The notes beneath the pieces were generated by a model that was given only the letters and a program-made list of their open reading frames with translations, was not told the DNA's origin and searched no databases. From assembly GCA_015520425.1 (NCBI GenBank), contig WAQC01000017.1:1-8155 (forward strand): a stretch of DNA of 8,155 bases. The letters are read 5' to 3'. Origin of the DNA: Candidatus Pelearchaeum sp. GTDB lineage: Archaea > Thermoproteota > Nitrososphaeria_A > Caldarchaeales > Caldarchaeaceae. Numbering within the stretch: the stretch's first letter is position 1; each line of letters begins with the position of its first letter. This document shows positions 1 through 6,076 of this stretch, piece after piece. Made by a program: the position numbers and the translations under genes.

Positions 1-41
1 ATCTCGTGCCTCTCCATACCGATATTGCTTGGTGATTCATG

Positions 42-48
42 TTTTTAT
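42..48. promoter_or_regulatory. AT-rich promoter-like patch in the leader region
   Basis: TTTTTAT is the only AT-rich block in the first 101 bases. Read leftward (ATAAAAA) it lies about 28 bases from a minus-strand ATG at 17 that opens a frame to the window edge, so it could be the TATA box of a leaderless gene cut off by the window. Read rightward it would start a transcript near 70, giving the 102 gene a leader of about 30 bases. A second weak candidate for the rightward gene is CTAAAAG at 66-72. No clear TATA consensus and no strong SD precede position 102. The rest of 1-101 holds nothing I can name. Confidence 0.25.
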
Positions 49-101
49 GAGTGATGGCGCTAAGACTAAAAGCAGCTCGCTCCTCAGCATGTTGGTAGGC
101 T

Positions 102-716
102 ATGGTTCAGGCGACCAGCGAGGAGCAGCTTCCCCCAGGCCAGGTATGGGGTAGGAGCTGGATAATATACGCAGCACTCGGAATACCCAAGATAGACCTT
201 AATGAGTGGCGTCTAAAGATAAACGGCCTAGTCAAGAATGAGCTGGAGCTTACGTATGAGGAGCTTGATAAGCTGCCCAAGATAAGATATGTCAGGTCTT
301 TTCACTGCGTAACCAAGTGGTCTATTAAGCAGGTTAGCTGGGAGGGTGTGGGTATTAGGCTTCTCGCGGAGATGGCGCAGCCGCTTCCTGAGGCTCGTTG
401 GGTTATGTTCCACTGTGCCGATGGCTATACCACGCCTATACCGCTTGAGGACGCGCTCCATGAGGATGCCATAGTAGCGTTGAGGATGGATGGGAAGCCA
501 TTACGCCATGAGCAGGGCTTTCCAGCGAGGCCGTTCATTCCACATCTCTACGGGTGGAAGAGCGCCAAGTGGCTTACGGGAATAGAGTTCATGAACGAAT
601 ATCGTGATGGCTACTGGGAGATTTTCGGCTATGCCGAGCGCGGTAATGTATGGCTTGAGGAGCGGTTTAAGGGAGGCTCAGGCAAGCATGTGAGGAGAAG
701 CCCAGTAATGCGCTAA
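102..716 (+). CDS. cytosolic sulfite-oxidase-like molybdopterin oxidoreductase
   Basis: This 204-residue protein matches the short, single-domain members of the sulfite oxidase/YedY fold (COG2041). Visible hallmarks are LPPGQ at 10-14, a DEWRLKINGLV strand at about 33-43, the loop FHCVTKWS at 67-74 whose Cys69 is the expected molybdenum ligand, SWEGV at 79-83, DGYTTPIPLEDA at 107-118, and the C-terminal signature PHLYGWKSAKW at 147-157 followed by GYWE. Members bind Mo-pterin and do oxygen-atom or related two-electron chemistry; the substrate of this short subgroup is not established. There is no twin-arginine signal, haem domain or dimerisation domain, so it should be cytoplasmic and need an outside electron partner. 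An in-frame TAG at 96-98 makes the ATG at 102 the first possible start. It converges on the flavin-reductase-like gene, sharing 4 bases. Family assignment is strong; the reaction is unknown. Confidence 0.9.
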   Translation: MVQATSEEQLPPGQVWGRSWIIYAALGIPKIDLNEWRLKINGLVKNELELTYEELDKLPKIRYVRSFHCVTKWSIKQVSWEGVGIRLLAEMAQPLPEARWVMFHCADGYTTPIPLEDALHEDAIVALRMDGKPLRHEQGFPARPFIPHLYGWKSAKWLTGIEFMNEYRDGYWEIFGYAERGNVWLEERFKGGSGKHVRRSPVMR

Positions 717-1267
717 AGCCTGAAGGGAACGTAGCGGCTAGTATCTGGCCTAGCTTTCCCCACATAGAATATAGGCGTGTAGTTTTCAAATCTCCAGTAT
801 TCGCCGAAGTCTTCCTGCGCGTATGCGGCAACCACGTCCGCGGCGAAGAGCTCGTGGTCTCCTGATACCCTGCTCCACGCCACCTTGCATTCAAGCCACG
901 CAACAGCTTCATCAGGTATTGGGACTGGAAGCTTCCTACCAGGCTTATGAGACAACCCAGCAGCCTTAAGCTTATCCTGCACCCCCACTCCAGAGGTCTC
1001 TCCCACATATACAGCCTTGTCAAGCTTATCATATGAGAGCCAGCAGACGGCGAACTGGCCTGACTCCTTAACAAGCCTATGCGTCGTGTGTGTAGTCATT
1101 ATAGCTACCCCAACCATAGATGGGTTGAGCGATATGGGTATGCAGCTGCTCGCCATCATCGCGCCTATGGTTCCGCCGTGCTCAGCGGTTATTATCACAG
1201 GTATCACAGGGTAGAATAGGCGATGCACCCGTTCATGCGGAACTTCCTTATACAAGGGAACCACCAT
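713..1267 (-). CDS. flavin-reductase-like FMN-binding split-barrel protein
   Basis: The 184-residue product fits the flavin reductase-like family (DIM6/NTAB, COG1853). Signs are the YPVIPVIITA strand near 19-28, the FMN-phosphate loop region GAMMASSCIPISLNPSMVGVA at about 35-55, TTHRLVKESGQFAV at 61-74, and the SGDHELFAADV segment at 135-145 containing the family's GDH motif. Members bind FMN and either reduce it with NAD(P)H or use it as a cofactor; the substrate here is unknown. I chose the ATG at 1267, which has GGAG at 1278-1281 ten bases upstream. A TTG at 1255 would give an N-terminus (LYKEV) closer to my memory of archaeal relatives, and a TTG at 1303 is also open but less likely. The start overlaps the end of the nucleotidase-like gene by 20 bases, so translation is probably coupled. 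The neighbouring molybdoenzyme is convergent, not in the same transcript. Confidence 0.85.
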   Translation of the reverse strand: MVVPLYKEVPHERVHRLFYPVIPVIITAEHGGTIGAMMASSCIPISLNPSMVGVAIMTTHTTHRLVKESGQFAVCWLSYDKLDKAVYVGETSGVGVQDKLKAAGLSHKPGRKLPVPIPDEAVAWLECKVAWSRVSGDHELFAADVVAAYAQEDFGEYWRFENYTPIFYVGKARPDTSRYVPFRL

Positions 1268-1814
1268 TAACCAGCTTCTCCAACTGGTCTGCGCATTCGT
1301 CAAGCGAGTTTACCCGCTTAATAACGCTACTGCAGCGAACCTCGCTATTCCAGGGCTGGTTGTAGAGGAGCATAAGCCTTCCCTGCTGTTGTAGCTCCTC
1401 AGCCAAGCGCGGCGAGTCATCAATATACACATCATAGCTATACTCCGATTTACTCTTCCTAGGCGGAACCCACGTAAATCGCCTATACTTAACCCCATGC
1501 TTATCAAGCCACTTCTTGACGTATGATACTGTCTTGGCTGGTCTTTGGGTTACTATATCCACGTCACCGTATCTTGATAGGTTATCCACATCCTCAGCCA
1601 TGTCCTCTTCCAGCGGCGTAATCTCCCACCACCTACTCCAAGCCACTATCATGTATTTCATGAACTCGCTACGCGTTATTCCGTATTTAGCCCAGAACTC
1701 CCAGCTATCCACCTCGCTTCTCTCTATGTAGCGGCCTGTCTCCTCCTGATAGACTCGGAGCCACGCACCTAGTAGGTCTGCCAAAACCCCATCCACGTCA
1801 AGAGCTATCCTCAA
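1248..1814 (-). CDS. HAD-superfamily 5'(3')-deoxyribonucleotidase-like phosphatase
   Basis: The 188-residue protein has the full HAD signature: motif I LDVDGVLAD at 5-13 with nucleophile Asp6 and acid Asp8, motif II VTQRP at 88-92 with Thr89, a lysine-rich segment at 120-122 for motif III, and motif IV YIDDSP at 130-135. The helical cap lies at about 15-75. YNQPWN at 151-156 is the late signature of the NT5C-type nucleotidases, which remove phosphate from (deoxy)nucleoside monophosphates. Family is firm and the substrate is inferred. The start is TTG at 1814, sharing TTGA with the helicase stop (TGA 1813-1811). It has a strong SD, GGAGGGAG at 1828-1821. No ATG precedes motif I, and the protein must begin within a few residues of Asp6, so TTG is well supported. 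Its position implies co-translation with the helicase, perhaps acting on nucleotides released during DNA processing. Confidence 0.88.
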   Translation of the reverse strand: MRIALDVDGVLADLLGAWLRVYQEETGRYIERSEVDSWEFWAKYGITRSEFMKYMIVAWSRWWEITPLEEDMAEDVDNLSRYGDVDIVTQRPAKTVSYVKKWLDKHGVKYRRFTWVPPRKSKSEYSYDVYIDDSPRLAEELQQQGRLMLLYNQPWNSEVRCSSVIKRVNSLDECADQLEKLVNGGSLV

Positions 1815-4800
1815 CCACCGCTCCCTCCGCTGTCTGACAGCCTCTCCGCAACAAGGGCTGCTGTGTATATGTTTCTAACCTCATCCTGCATGAACTGGCT
1901 TATCTTCCTGCTCAAGCGCTCTGGCACGCTCCTGATGAATGACATCTTTGGTATGCGCCTCTTCTCTTCTTCCACGCTGTAGATTATATCCTTCAACTCT
2001 ACTTCGCGTTTCATCCCTAGTGCCTCCTCCACGACTTCTAGGGGTAGTCTATCTCCAAGAGAGTTTGCCAGTAGGTCGCGAACCTTTACCAGCCGCCCCA
2101 TCCCCTCAGCCCCCAGCAAGACCGCTTGGAGGCCGCTTAGGCCAGAAGACGCAAGCATAGACTTCAGCGACTCCAGCTCGTAAACCGCTATTCTAAATCC
2201 CTGGTTCATAAGCTGCGTTATCCGCGCAAGTATCTTTGAGACCTCCTCATCGGGCTGTCCCAGCTCCTTAACTCCCACGACATGTGTTGTCTCTTCGCCA
2301 TCAAAGAGCGCAACGGCATATAGCCCGCTTCTCAGGTCTTCGCGAAGAGTAAAGTCGGCAGCAGATATCGTAGCAAGTTTAAGCGCCCTAGATGGGCGTG
2401 GAATATCCAGAGAAAGGTCTCTTATCTTAATCCTGAGAGTGTCCCGAAGCCTTATGTAGTCTATTATGTTAAGCGCCTGCTGCTTGACTGTATCCCAGTC
2501 TAGCTTGAGCGTTATGAAGCTGGAGTACGCGAGTTCATCAACCTCTTCTAGGAATATTTCGTCCAGCTCGTCTGGCGTGTAGTTTTTGGTCATTTCGTAG
2601 AACTTGCCCCAATCCAACCGTACTAGAAGCCCAGCGCTCTCAGTCTCGTGCATCCCTATGACCTTCCTCTCACCCATCACCATGATATCGTACTTTATCG
2701 TGTCAAACGCAACACCCAGCAAGCGGCGCATTAGAATCATGATAAACGCCAGCCCAAGACGAAGTAGCTCAACGCTCTCGCGCGGCTCAACCTCAAAGCT
2801 AATACCATAAGTGTAGTCTGTGTATATCCCGCGTGTCGGTGTGGGGACTTCCATGGTTCTACGCTCCCTGTATATATGCGTCCTATCTCCGAAGGTCTCT
2901 ATCCTCTTCCTATCGGATAGTATTCTCCACTGGACTCTGTTGGGTATCTTCGTGTATAGTCCGAAGCCCTGGCTTGGTGCGTGGACTACGCACATGACCT
3001 CGCTGTGTAGCTTGCCGTGGAAGTAGTCGCGTCTTATGCTGGGTGGCTCGCCCCACCTAGCTTTAGTCCGCTCATACTCTTCCAGCACGTAAGCCAGCGC
3101 GTCATGGTGGCGCATAACCTTCTCCGCTAGGTCGTCAACCACCACAGCAGTGATAACGCGCGATGAGCGGCCGCCCAAACGATGCTCAACAACTATTCCA
3201 TCACTACTATAGTCTATACACCCTATTTGGAATTTCTCAACCAAATCCACGTGAGATATGTCTTCAAGCCGTTCAATTCCACCAGTCTCGGTGGTTCTCA
3301 TGCGTTTAATCCCGTATGATGGTGCGAACTCGTAGAAGTTCATCTTCAGCCAGGTATTCTTTCCGTTGAATGTAAGCTCGCCATCCTCCTCAAGCTTCAG
3401 CCTCCTGAGGAAATTATAGTCCTCTGGGGAGAGTGTCTTCCTCAGGCTTGGGGAGATGAAGCGGTAAAGCGTCTCAAAGAGCTTACTGTATAGGTTTTCC
3501 TTATTGACTATTACTTTCTCCCCAGGTAGTTCTATCCATTTCCTTAATGCTTCAACTCCGCGTGTTAGTAAGTCTCTGTCCCAGAGGCCGCTGGGTATTA
3601 TCACGGTCTCCGTCCTCTCTATCTCTGGTCTCCTGCCCTTCCTACCCTCGCGTTGCCTAAACTCCCTAACAGAGTCTGGCAGGCCTACGTGGACGACGCG
3701 CACAACTAGGCCGATGTCTATCCCCTGGCTCAACGTTCTGGGTGAGATGAGTATCTTTACCTCTCCTCTCCTGGCTCTCTCCTCAATCTCTTCGCGCTGC
3801 GTCTTCAGTAGGAGATGGTGGTGGGCAGCCACAGCCCTGTCGCTGGAGAGCCTAGAAGCCACACGTCTAGCGAGCTCTTCTGCACGCGCAATACCCCTTG
3901 TAAAGACTAGGGTGACGCCATCATCCTGAACATACCTAGCCAGTATATCAGCTACATCAACCGTTTCGTCAGGAACCTTAACCCCAGCAGCCTTGGCTAC
4001 TTCAATTACCTTGAAGTATAGTTTTTTGAAGAGCTGATAGTCTTCCAGCGCCTTTATCACGTCATCCCCAGCCCCTGCTTCGCGGAATTTCTGCATCTGG
4101 CTTCTAAGCTCCTCCCAAGTCCTGCGCAGACTCTTCCCAAGGACTATGTAGTAGTTGTTGGCTGGGTGGAATGCGTGGCCCTCTATTATTGTCGTTCTCC
4201 TGTTGTTTATCATGGTTAGGTACTGGGCTACCTCATTCGGGTTTTCTAGGGCTGCGGTTATGAACGCCAGCTGGAGATTAGGGTTTACCGTCTGGACTAG
4301 GAGCTTGACCATGCTGAAGAGAAGCGCTATGGAGCGCGGCCCGTAGAAGTCAAAGTCATCCACCACGAGGAGGCCTGCCTTCTCTACGAACTGCTTTATA
4401 AGCGAGGGCTTTCCAGCCCCTATCTTCTTAAGTTCGTTTAGGAGGAATGCGGGGTTTGTAATGAGTATATGCGACTCTCCCAGCTCTTTGCGCAACTCTC
4501 TGAAGCTCATCCTCTTTAGCATGTTGCTCCTTTTCAAAGCGTCAAGCGCGAGCGTCTTCCTTCCTAGAGCGGCGGTGTATTCCCTCAACCTAGTTAGCTG
4601 GTCGTTGGCAAGAGCTAGAGTCGGGTAGATTGCTATGGTCTTCACGTCATTAATAGCCGAGTATAGAAACCAAGCCTCAGTCTTTCCAGAGCCTGTCCCA
4701 GATTTCAGAACCACATTCTCGCCCGATGTTAGGGCGTTTAGGGTTTTTTCTTGATGCTCGTAGAGGCGCATACCAGCTATTGCGGCGCAGCGCGGCTCGC

Positions 4801-4945
4801 TGGAGGAGGCTAGCTGTGGAAGTAGCTCGCTGAATGTTTTGTCAGCGAAGCTTGGGGCTACGGGTTGTGTTGTGAAGCGGTAGAAGTCGTATCCCAGCTC
4901 ATCCAGCACATCGGCTGTTGATATAGCCAGCCGAGAGACCGTCAA
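1811..4945 (-). CDS. SF2 DEAD/DEAH-like helicase, MrfA/YprA (COG1205) type, with long C-terminal extension
   Basis: The 1044-residue protein has two RecA domains with ordered SF2 motifs: HQ at 64-65 (Q-motif-like), Walker A SGTGSGKTE 82-90, Ia YPTLALANDQ 107-116, Ib TNPAFLL 163-169, motif II VVDDFDFYG 194-202, III FITAA 228-232, IV LVFTRG 346-351, V SPRTLSQGIDIG 401-412 and VI RQREGRKGRR 430-439. Motif II reads DDFD, so the usual catalytic Glu is Asp197. About 600 residues follow. 560-605 resembles the family's beta-rich segment. 700-780 resembles DUF1998, but only three cysteines occur in the whole protein (53, 576, 652), so the usual zinc cluster is absent. 872-960 may be a degenerate RNase H-like domain. 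The tail is SGGSGG. Relatives such as Bacillus MrfA act in DNA repair; that role here is inferred. The TTG at 4945 follows an in-frame TAG closely and has no SD. A GTG at 4909 is an equal alternative; no ATG occurs before residue 59. Confidence 0.85.
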   Translation of the reverse strand: MTVSRLAISTADVLDELGYDFYRFTTQPVAPSFADKTFSELLPQLASSSEPRCAAIAGMRLYEHQEKTLNALTSGENVVLKSGTGSGKTEAWFLYSAINDVKTIAIYPTLALANDQLTRLREYTAALGRKTLALDALKRSNMLKRMSFRELRKELGESHILITNPAFLLNELKKIGAGKPSLIKQFVEKAGLLVVDDFDFYGPRSIALLFSMVKLLVQTVNPNLQLAFITAALENPNEVAQYLTMINNRRTTIIEGHAFHPANNYYIVLGKSLRRTWEELRSQMQKFREAGAGDDVIKALEDYQLFKKLYFKVIEVAKAAGVKVPDETVDVADILARYVQDDGVTLVFTRGIARAEELARRVASRLSSDRAVAAHHHLLLKTQREEIEERARRGEVKILISPRTLSQGIDIGLVVRVVHVGLPDSVREFRQREGRKGRRPEIERTETVIIPSGLWDRDLLTRGVEALRKWIELPGEKVIVNKENLYSKLFETLYRFISPSLRKTLSPEDYNFLRRLKLEEDGELTFNGKNTWLKMNFYEFAPSYGIKRMRTTETGGIERLEDISHVDLVEKFQIGCIDYSSDGIVVEHRLGGRSSRVITAVVVDDLAEKVMRHHDALAYVLEEYERTKARWGEPPSIRRDYFHGKLHSEVMCVVHAPSQGFGLYTKIPNRVQWRILSDRKRIETFGDRTHIYRERRTMEVPTPTRGIYTDYTYGISFEVEPRESVELLRLGLAFIMILMRRLLGVAFDTIKYDIMVMGERKVIGMHETESAGLLVRLDWGKFYEMTKNYTPDELDEIFLEEVDELAYSSFITLKLDWDTVKQQALNIIDYIRLRDTLRIKIRDLSLDIPRPSRALKLATISAADFTLREDLRSGLYAVALFDGEETTHVVGVKELGQPDEEVSKILARITQLMNQGFRIAVYELESLKSMLASSGLSGLQAVLLGAEGMGRLVKVRDLLANSLGDRLPLEVVEEALGMKREVELKDIIYSVEEEKRRIPKMSFIRSVPERLSRKISQFMQDEVRNIYTAALVAERLSDSGGSGG
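1821..1828 (-). promoter_or_regulatory. strong Shine-Dalgarno that decides a TTG start
   Basis: On the minus strand this reads GGAGGGAG, with GGAGG ending 9 bases and the second GGAG ending 6 bases before the TTG at 1814. It lies inside the helicase gene, where the same bases encode Gly-Gly-Ser of the C-terminal tail. It is the best SD match I found in the window and supports re-initiation by ribosomes finishing the helicase. Confidence 0.75.
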
Positions 4946-4961
4946 GGAGCTTCTAACCTAA

Positions 4962-4994
4962 CTAAAGCTTACGCGTCTGCTCTTAAGGCTTTAG
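4962..4994 (-). other. inverted repeat across a stop codon, possible weak hairpin
   Basis: CTAAAGC at 4962-4968 is complementary to GCTTTAG at 4988-4994. After a one-base bulge (4987), three more pairs (4969-4971 with 4984-4986) leave a loop of 12 bases. The right arm contains the stop codon of the cyclotransferase-like gene. The stem is AT-rich and no T-run follows in the direction of transcription, so it is a poor intrinsic terminator. It could slow read-through or stabilise an mRNA end between this gene and the helicase. A 7-base match in so short a region may be chance. Confidence 0.25.
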
Positions 4995-5437
4995 CCCTTC
5001 ATAGCGGCTTTCCTCACCAGAGCTATCACCTTCTCGTCATACCCATGCTGTCTTAAGCCGCGTATCATGCTTGCAAGATACTGCTGGGAAGGCGCAACCC
5101 TCCCGCGGGGGTTGCTGACGACGTAGGTAACTGCCTCCAGCTGGCCCTCTTCTGTCTCAACGACCACAAGCCGCCTCGCGTGCATCGTGGGAACACCCTC
5201 ATACCTATCAAGAGTCTTGAGCTGCTCCTCCTCCAGCTGGTACACCGCGCCGTAAACTATTCCTTCGGGGTCTTCTACGATGTCTGCAACTCCTCCCCGC
5301 CAGCTTGTGGAGTATGCGTCAAACTTTATGCTGAAGCCACGTAGCCATGCTTTCTTCTCGCTGCTCCAGCCGCCTATTATGCGGCGGAGCATCTCCCTAT
5401 CAAGGTTAGCGCCATACGCGAAATACCACACGCACAT
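4991..5437 (-). CDS. gamma-glutamylcyclotransferase-fold (GGCT/AIG2-like) protein
   Basis: From the ATG at 5437 the product is 148 residues and begins MCVWYFAYGANL, the family's first strand and glycine loop (usually YGSNL), placed where known members have it. Other marks are GVADIVEDPEG at 49-59, VYGAVYQL at 61-68 and LDRYEGV at 76-82, where Glu80 is the expected catalytic acid. Family enzymes cyclise a gamma-glutamyl group to 5-oxoproline. Archaea generally lack glutathione, so the substrate is likely another gamma-glutamyl compound or amine, and is unknown. A longer frame from an ATG at 5491 would add 18 residues, rich in Glu and His, with no family counterpart. A TATA box at 5460-5466, 26 bases from the inner ATG, supports the short form as a leaderless transcript. 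It lies 45 bases upstream of the helicase, same strand, and may head that operon. Confidence 0.85.
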   Translation of the reverse strand: MCVWYFAYGANLDREMLRRIIGGWSSEKKAWLRGFSIKFDAYSTSWRGGVADIVEDPEGIVYGAVYQLEEEQLKTLDRYEGVPTMHARRLVVVETEEGQLEAVTYVVSNPRGRVAPSQQYLASMIRGLRQHGYDEKVIALVRKAAMKG

Positions 5438-5459
5438 ACCAGCAGTAGAGCTGTGAGGA

Positions 5460-5466
5460 CTTATAT
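5460..5466 (-). promoter_or_regulatory. TATA box for the leftward cyclotransferase/helicase cluster
   Basis: On the minus strand this reads ATATAAG, centred 26 bases upstream of the ATG at 5437. That is the spacing expected when an archaeal transcript starts at its start codon. There is no SD before that ATG, which fits a leaderless mRNA. The box falls inside the longer open frame starting at 5491, which argues against the longer frame. Confidence 0.6.
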
Positions 5467-5498
5467 GATGTTGTTCTTCTTCACGATACATTAAAAAC

Positions 5499-5508
5499 TT
5501 AATATATT
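5499..5508 (+). promoter_or_regulatory. TATA box for the rightward membrane-protein gene
   Basis: TTAATATATT is centred about 25 bases before the ATG at 5528, with an A-run just upstream (5493-5497) where a BRE would sit. The spacing predicts transcription starting at or within a few bases of the start codon, and no SD is present. The sequence is nearly symmetric, so it could also fire leftward; that transcript would start near 5478, upstream of the 5437 start. Confidence 0.6.
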
Positions 5509-5527
5509 GTAGTGAGGAATCCTAAAC

Positions 5528-6076
5528 ATGCAACCCCGCACAGTTACCGCCCCCGCATCAAAATCCGTAGCAGTCATAGGGCTTCTCTCAGCCCTATACG
5601 TCGTGGGCGGCGTGTTGGTTGGTAATGCTTTAGGCCCTCTACTTAGGGGCTACCCAGCGCATTTTCTACGTGGTTTTCTCATGAGCTCGGCCGCGGCTTA
5701 TGCGGGTAGAGCCTGGAGCGCCACCATGATGGGCGCGATAGCTGGAGTTATAATGCTGGTAACGATACCAGCACCAGCCCCTTACCTACCCCTAGCATCC
5801 CTAGCTGCTGGAGTAGCGTATGACACAGCATGTAGAGCAGGCGGCTCCTATGTTGAGAACAGCAGAAAGAAAGGAAGAATACTCATCGCAACATCCTTGA
5901 GCAGCATCTCCGAGTCCATAGTCGCGCTCTCCATACTCACAGCACTAGGAATAATAGAGGCACCCCTCTCAATAATCATACTCATCTGGCTAGCCGCCAT
6001 GGCTGGAAACATACTGATAAGCAACGCGGGAGCGGCAGTAACACTATGGATTCTCATACGGCGTAAAATTATTTAG
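5528..6076 (+). CDS. small multi-pass membrane protein, possible ECF-transporter S subunit
   Basis: The 182-residue product is strongly hydrophobic. By eye I count five or six membrane spans: about 13-34, 50-62, 65-80, 85-101, 119-141 and 146-176. A charged loop (YVENSRKKGR, 108-117) separates the two halves, and the C-terminus RRKII is basic. There is no cleavable signal peptide. Length, span count and the small-residue-rich helices (LVGNALGPLLRGYP, GAIAGVIMLVTIPAPAPYLPL) resemble substrate-binding S subunits of ECF vitamin transporters, but I cannot name a substrate and no ATPase or T subunit lies nearby. The ATG at 5528 is set by the TATA box 25 bases upstream. The TAG stop overlaps the stop of the convergent FAD enzyme. 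Membrane location is near certain; the transporter role is a guess by resemblance. Confidence 0.8.
   Translation: MQPRTVTAPASKSVAVIGLLSALYVVGGVLVGNALGPLLRGYPAHFLRGFLMSSAAAYAGRAWSATMMGAIAGVIMLVTIPAPAPYLPLASLAAGVAYDTACRAGGSYVENSRKKGRILIATSLSSISESIVALSILTALGIIEAPLSIIILIWLAAMAGNILISNAGAAVTLWILIRRKII

Noticed and set aside
1..40. Minus-strand frames opening leftward from ATGs at 40 and 17
   Set aside because: Too few codons remain inside the window to judge; kept only as a note under the promoter-like patch.
89..154. 21-codon plus-strand frame (MLVGYGSG...) overlapping the molybdoenzyme start, a possible upstream ORF
   Set aside because: No SD, overlaps the conserved gene out of frame, and nothing shows it is translated.
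667..1074. 135-codon minus-strand frame overlapping the flavin-reductase-like gene
   Set aside because: Same strand but a different frame from a clearly conserved gene; the composition is shadow-like and no family resemblance was seen.
1930..1950. TGATGA resembling a C/D-box guide RNA
   Set aside because: It lies within helicase coding sequence and I found no properly spaced partner boxes or D box.
3504..3929. 141-codon open frame on the plus strand inside the helicase gene
   Set aside because: It is antisense to conserved motifs IV-VI of the helicase, has low-complexity Ser/Thr/Arg composition and no recognisable domain or SD.
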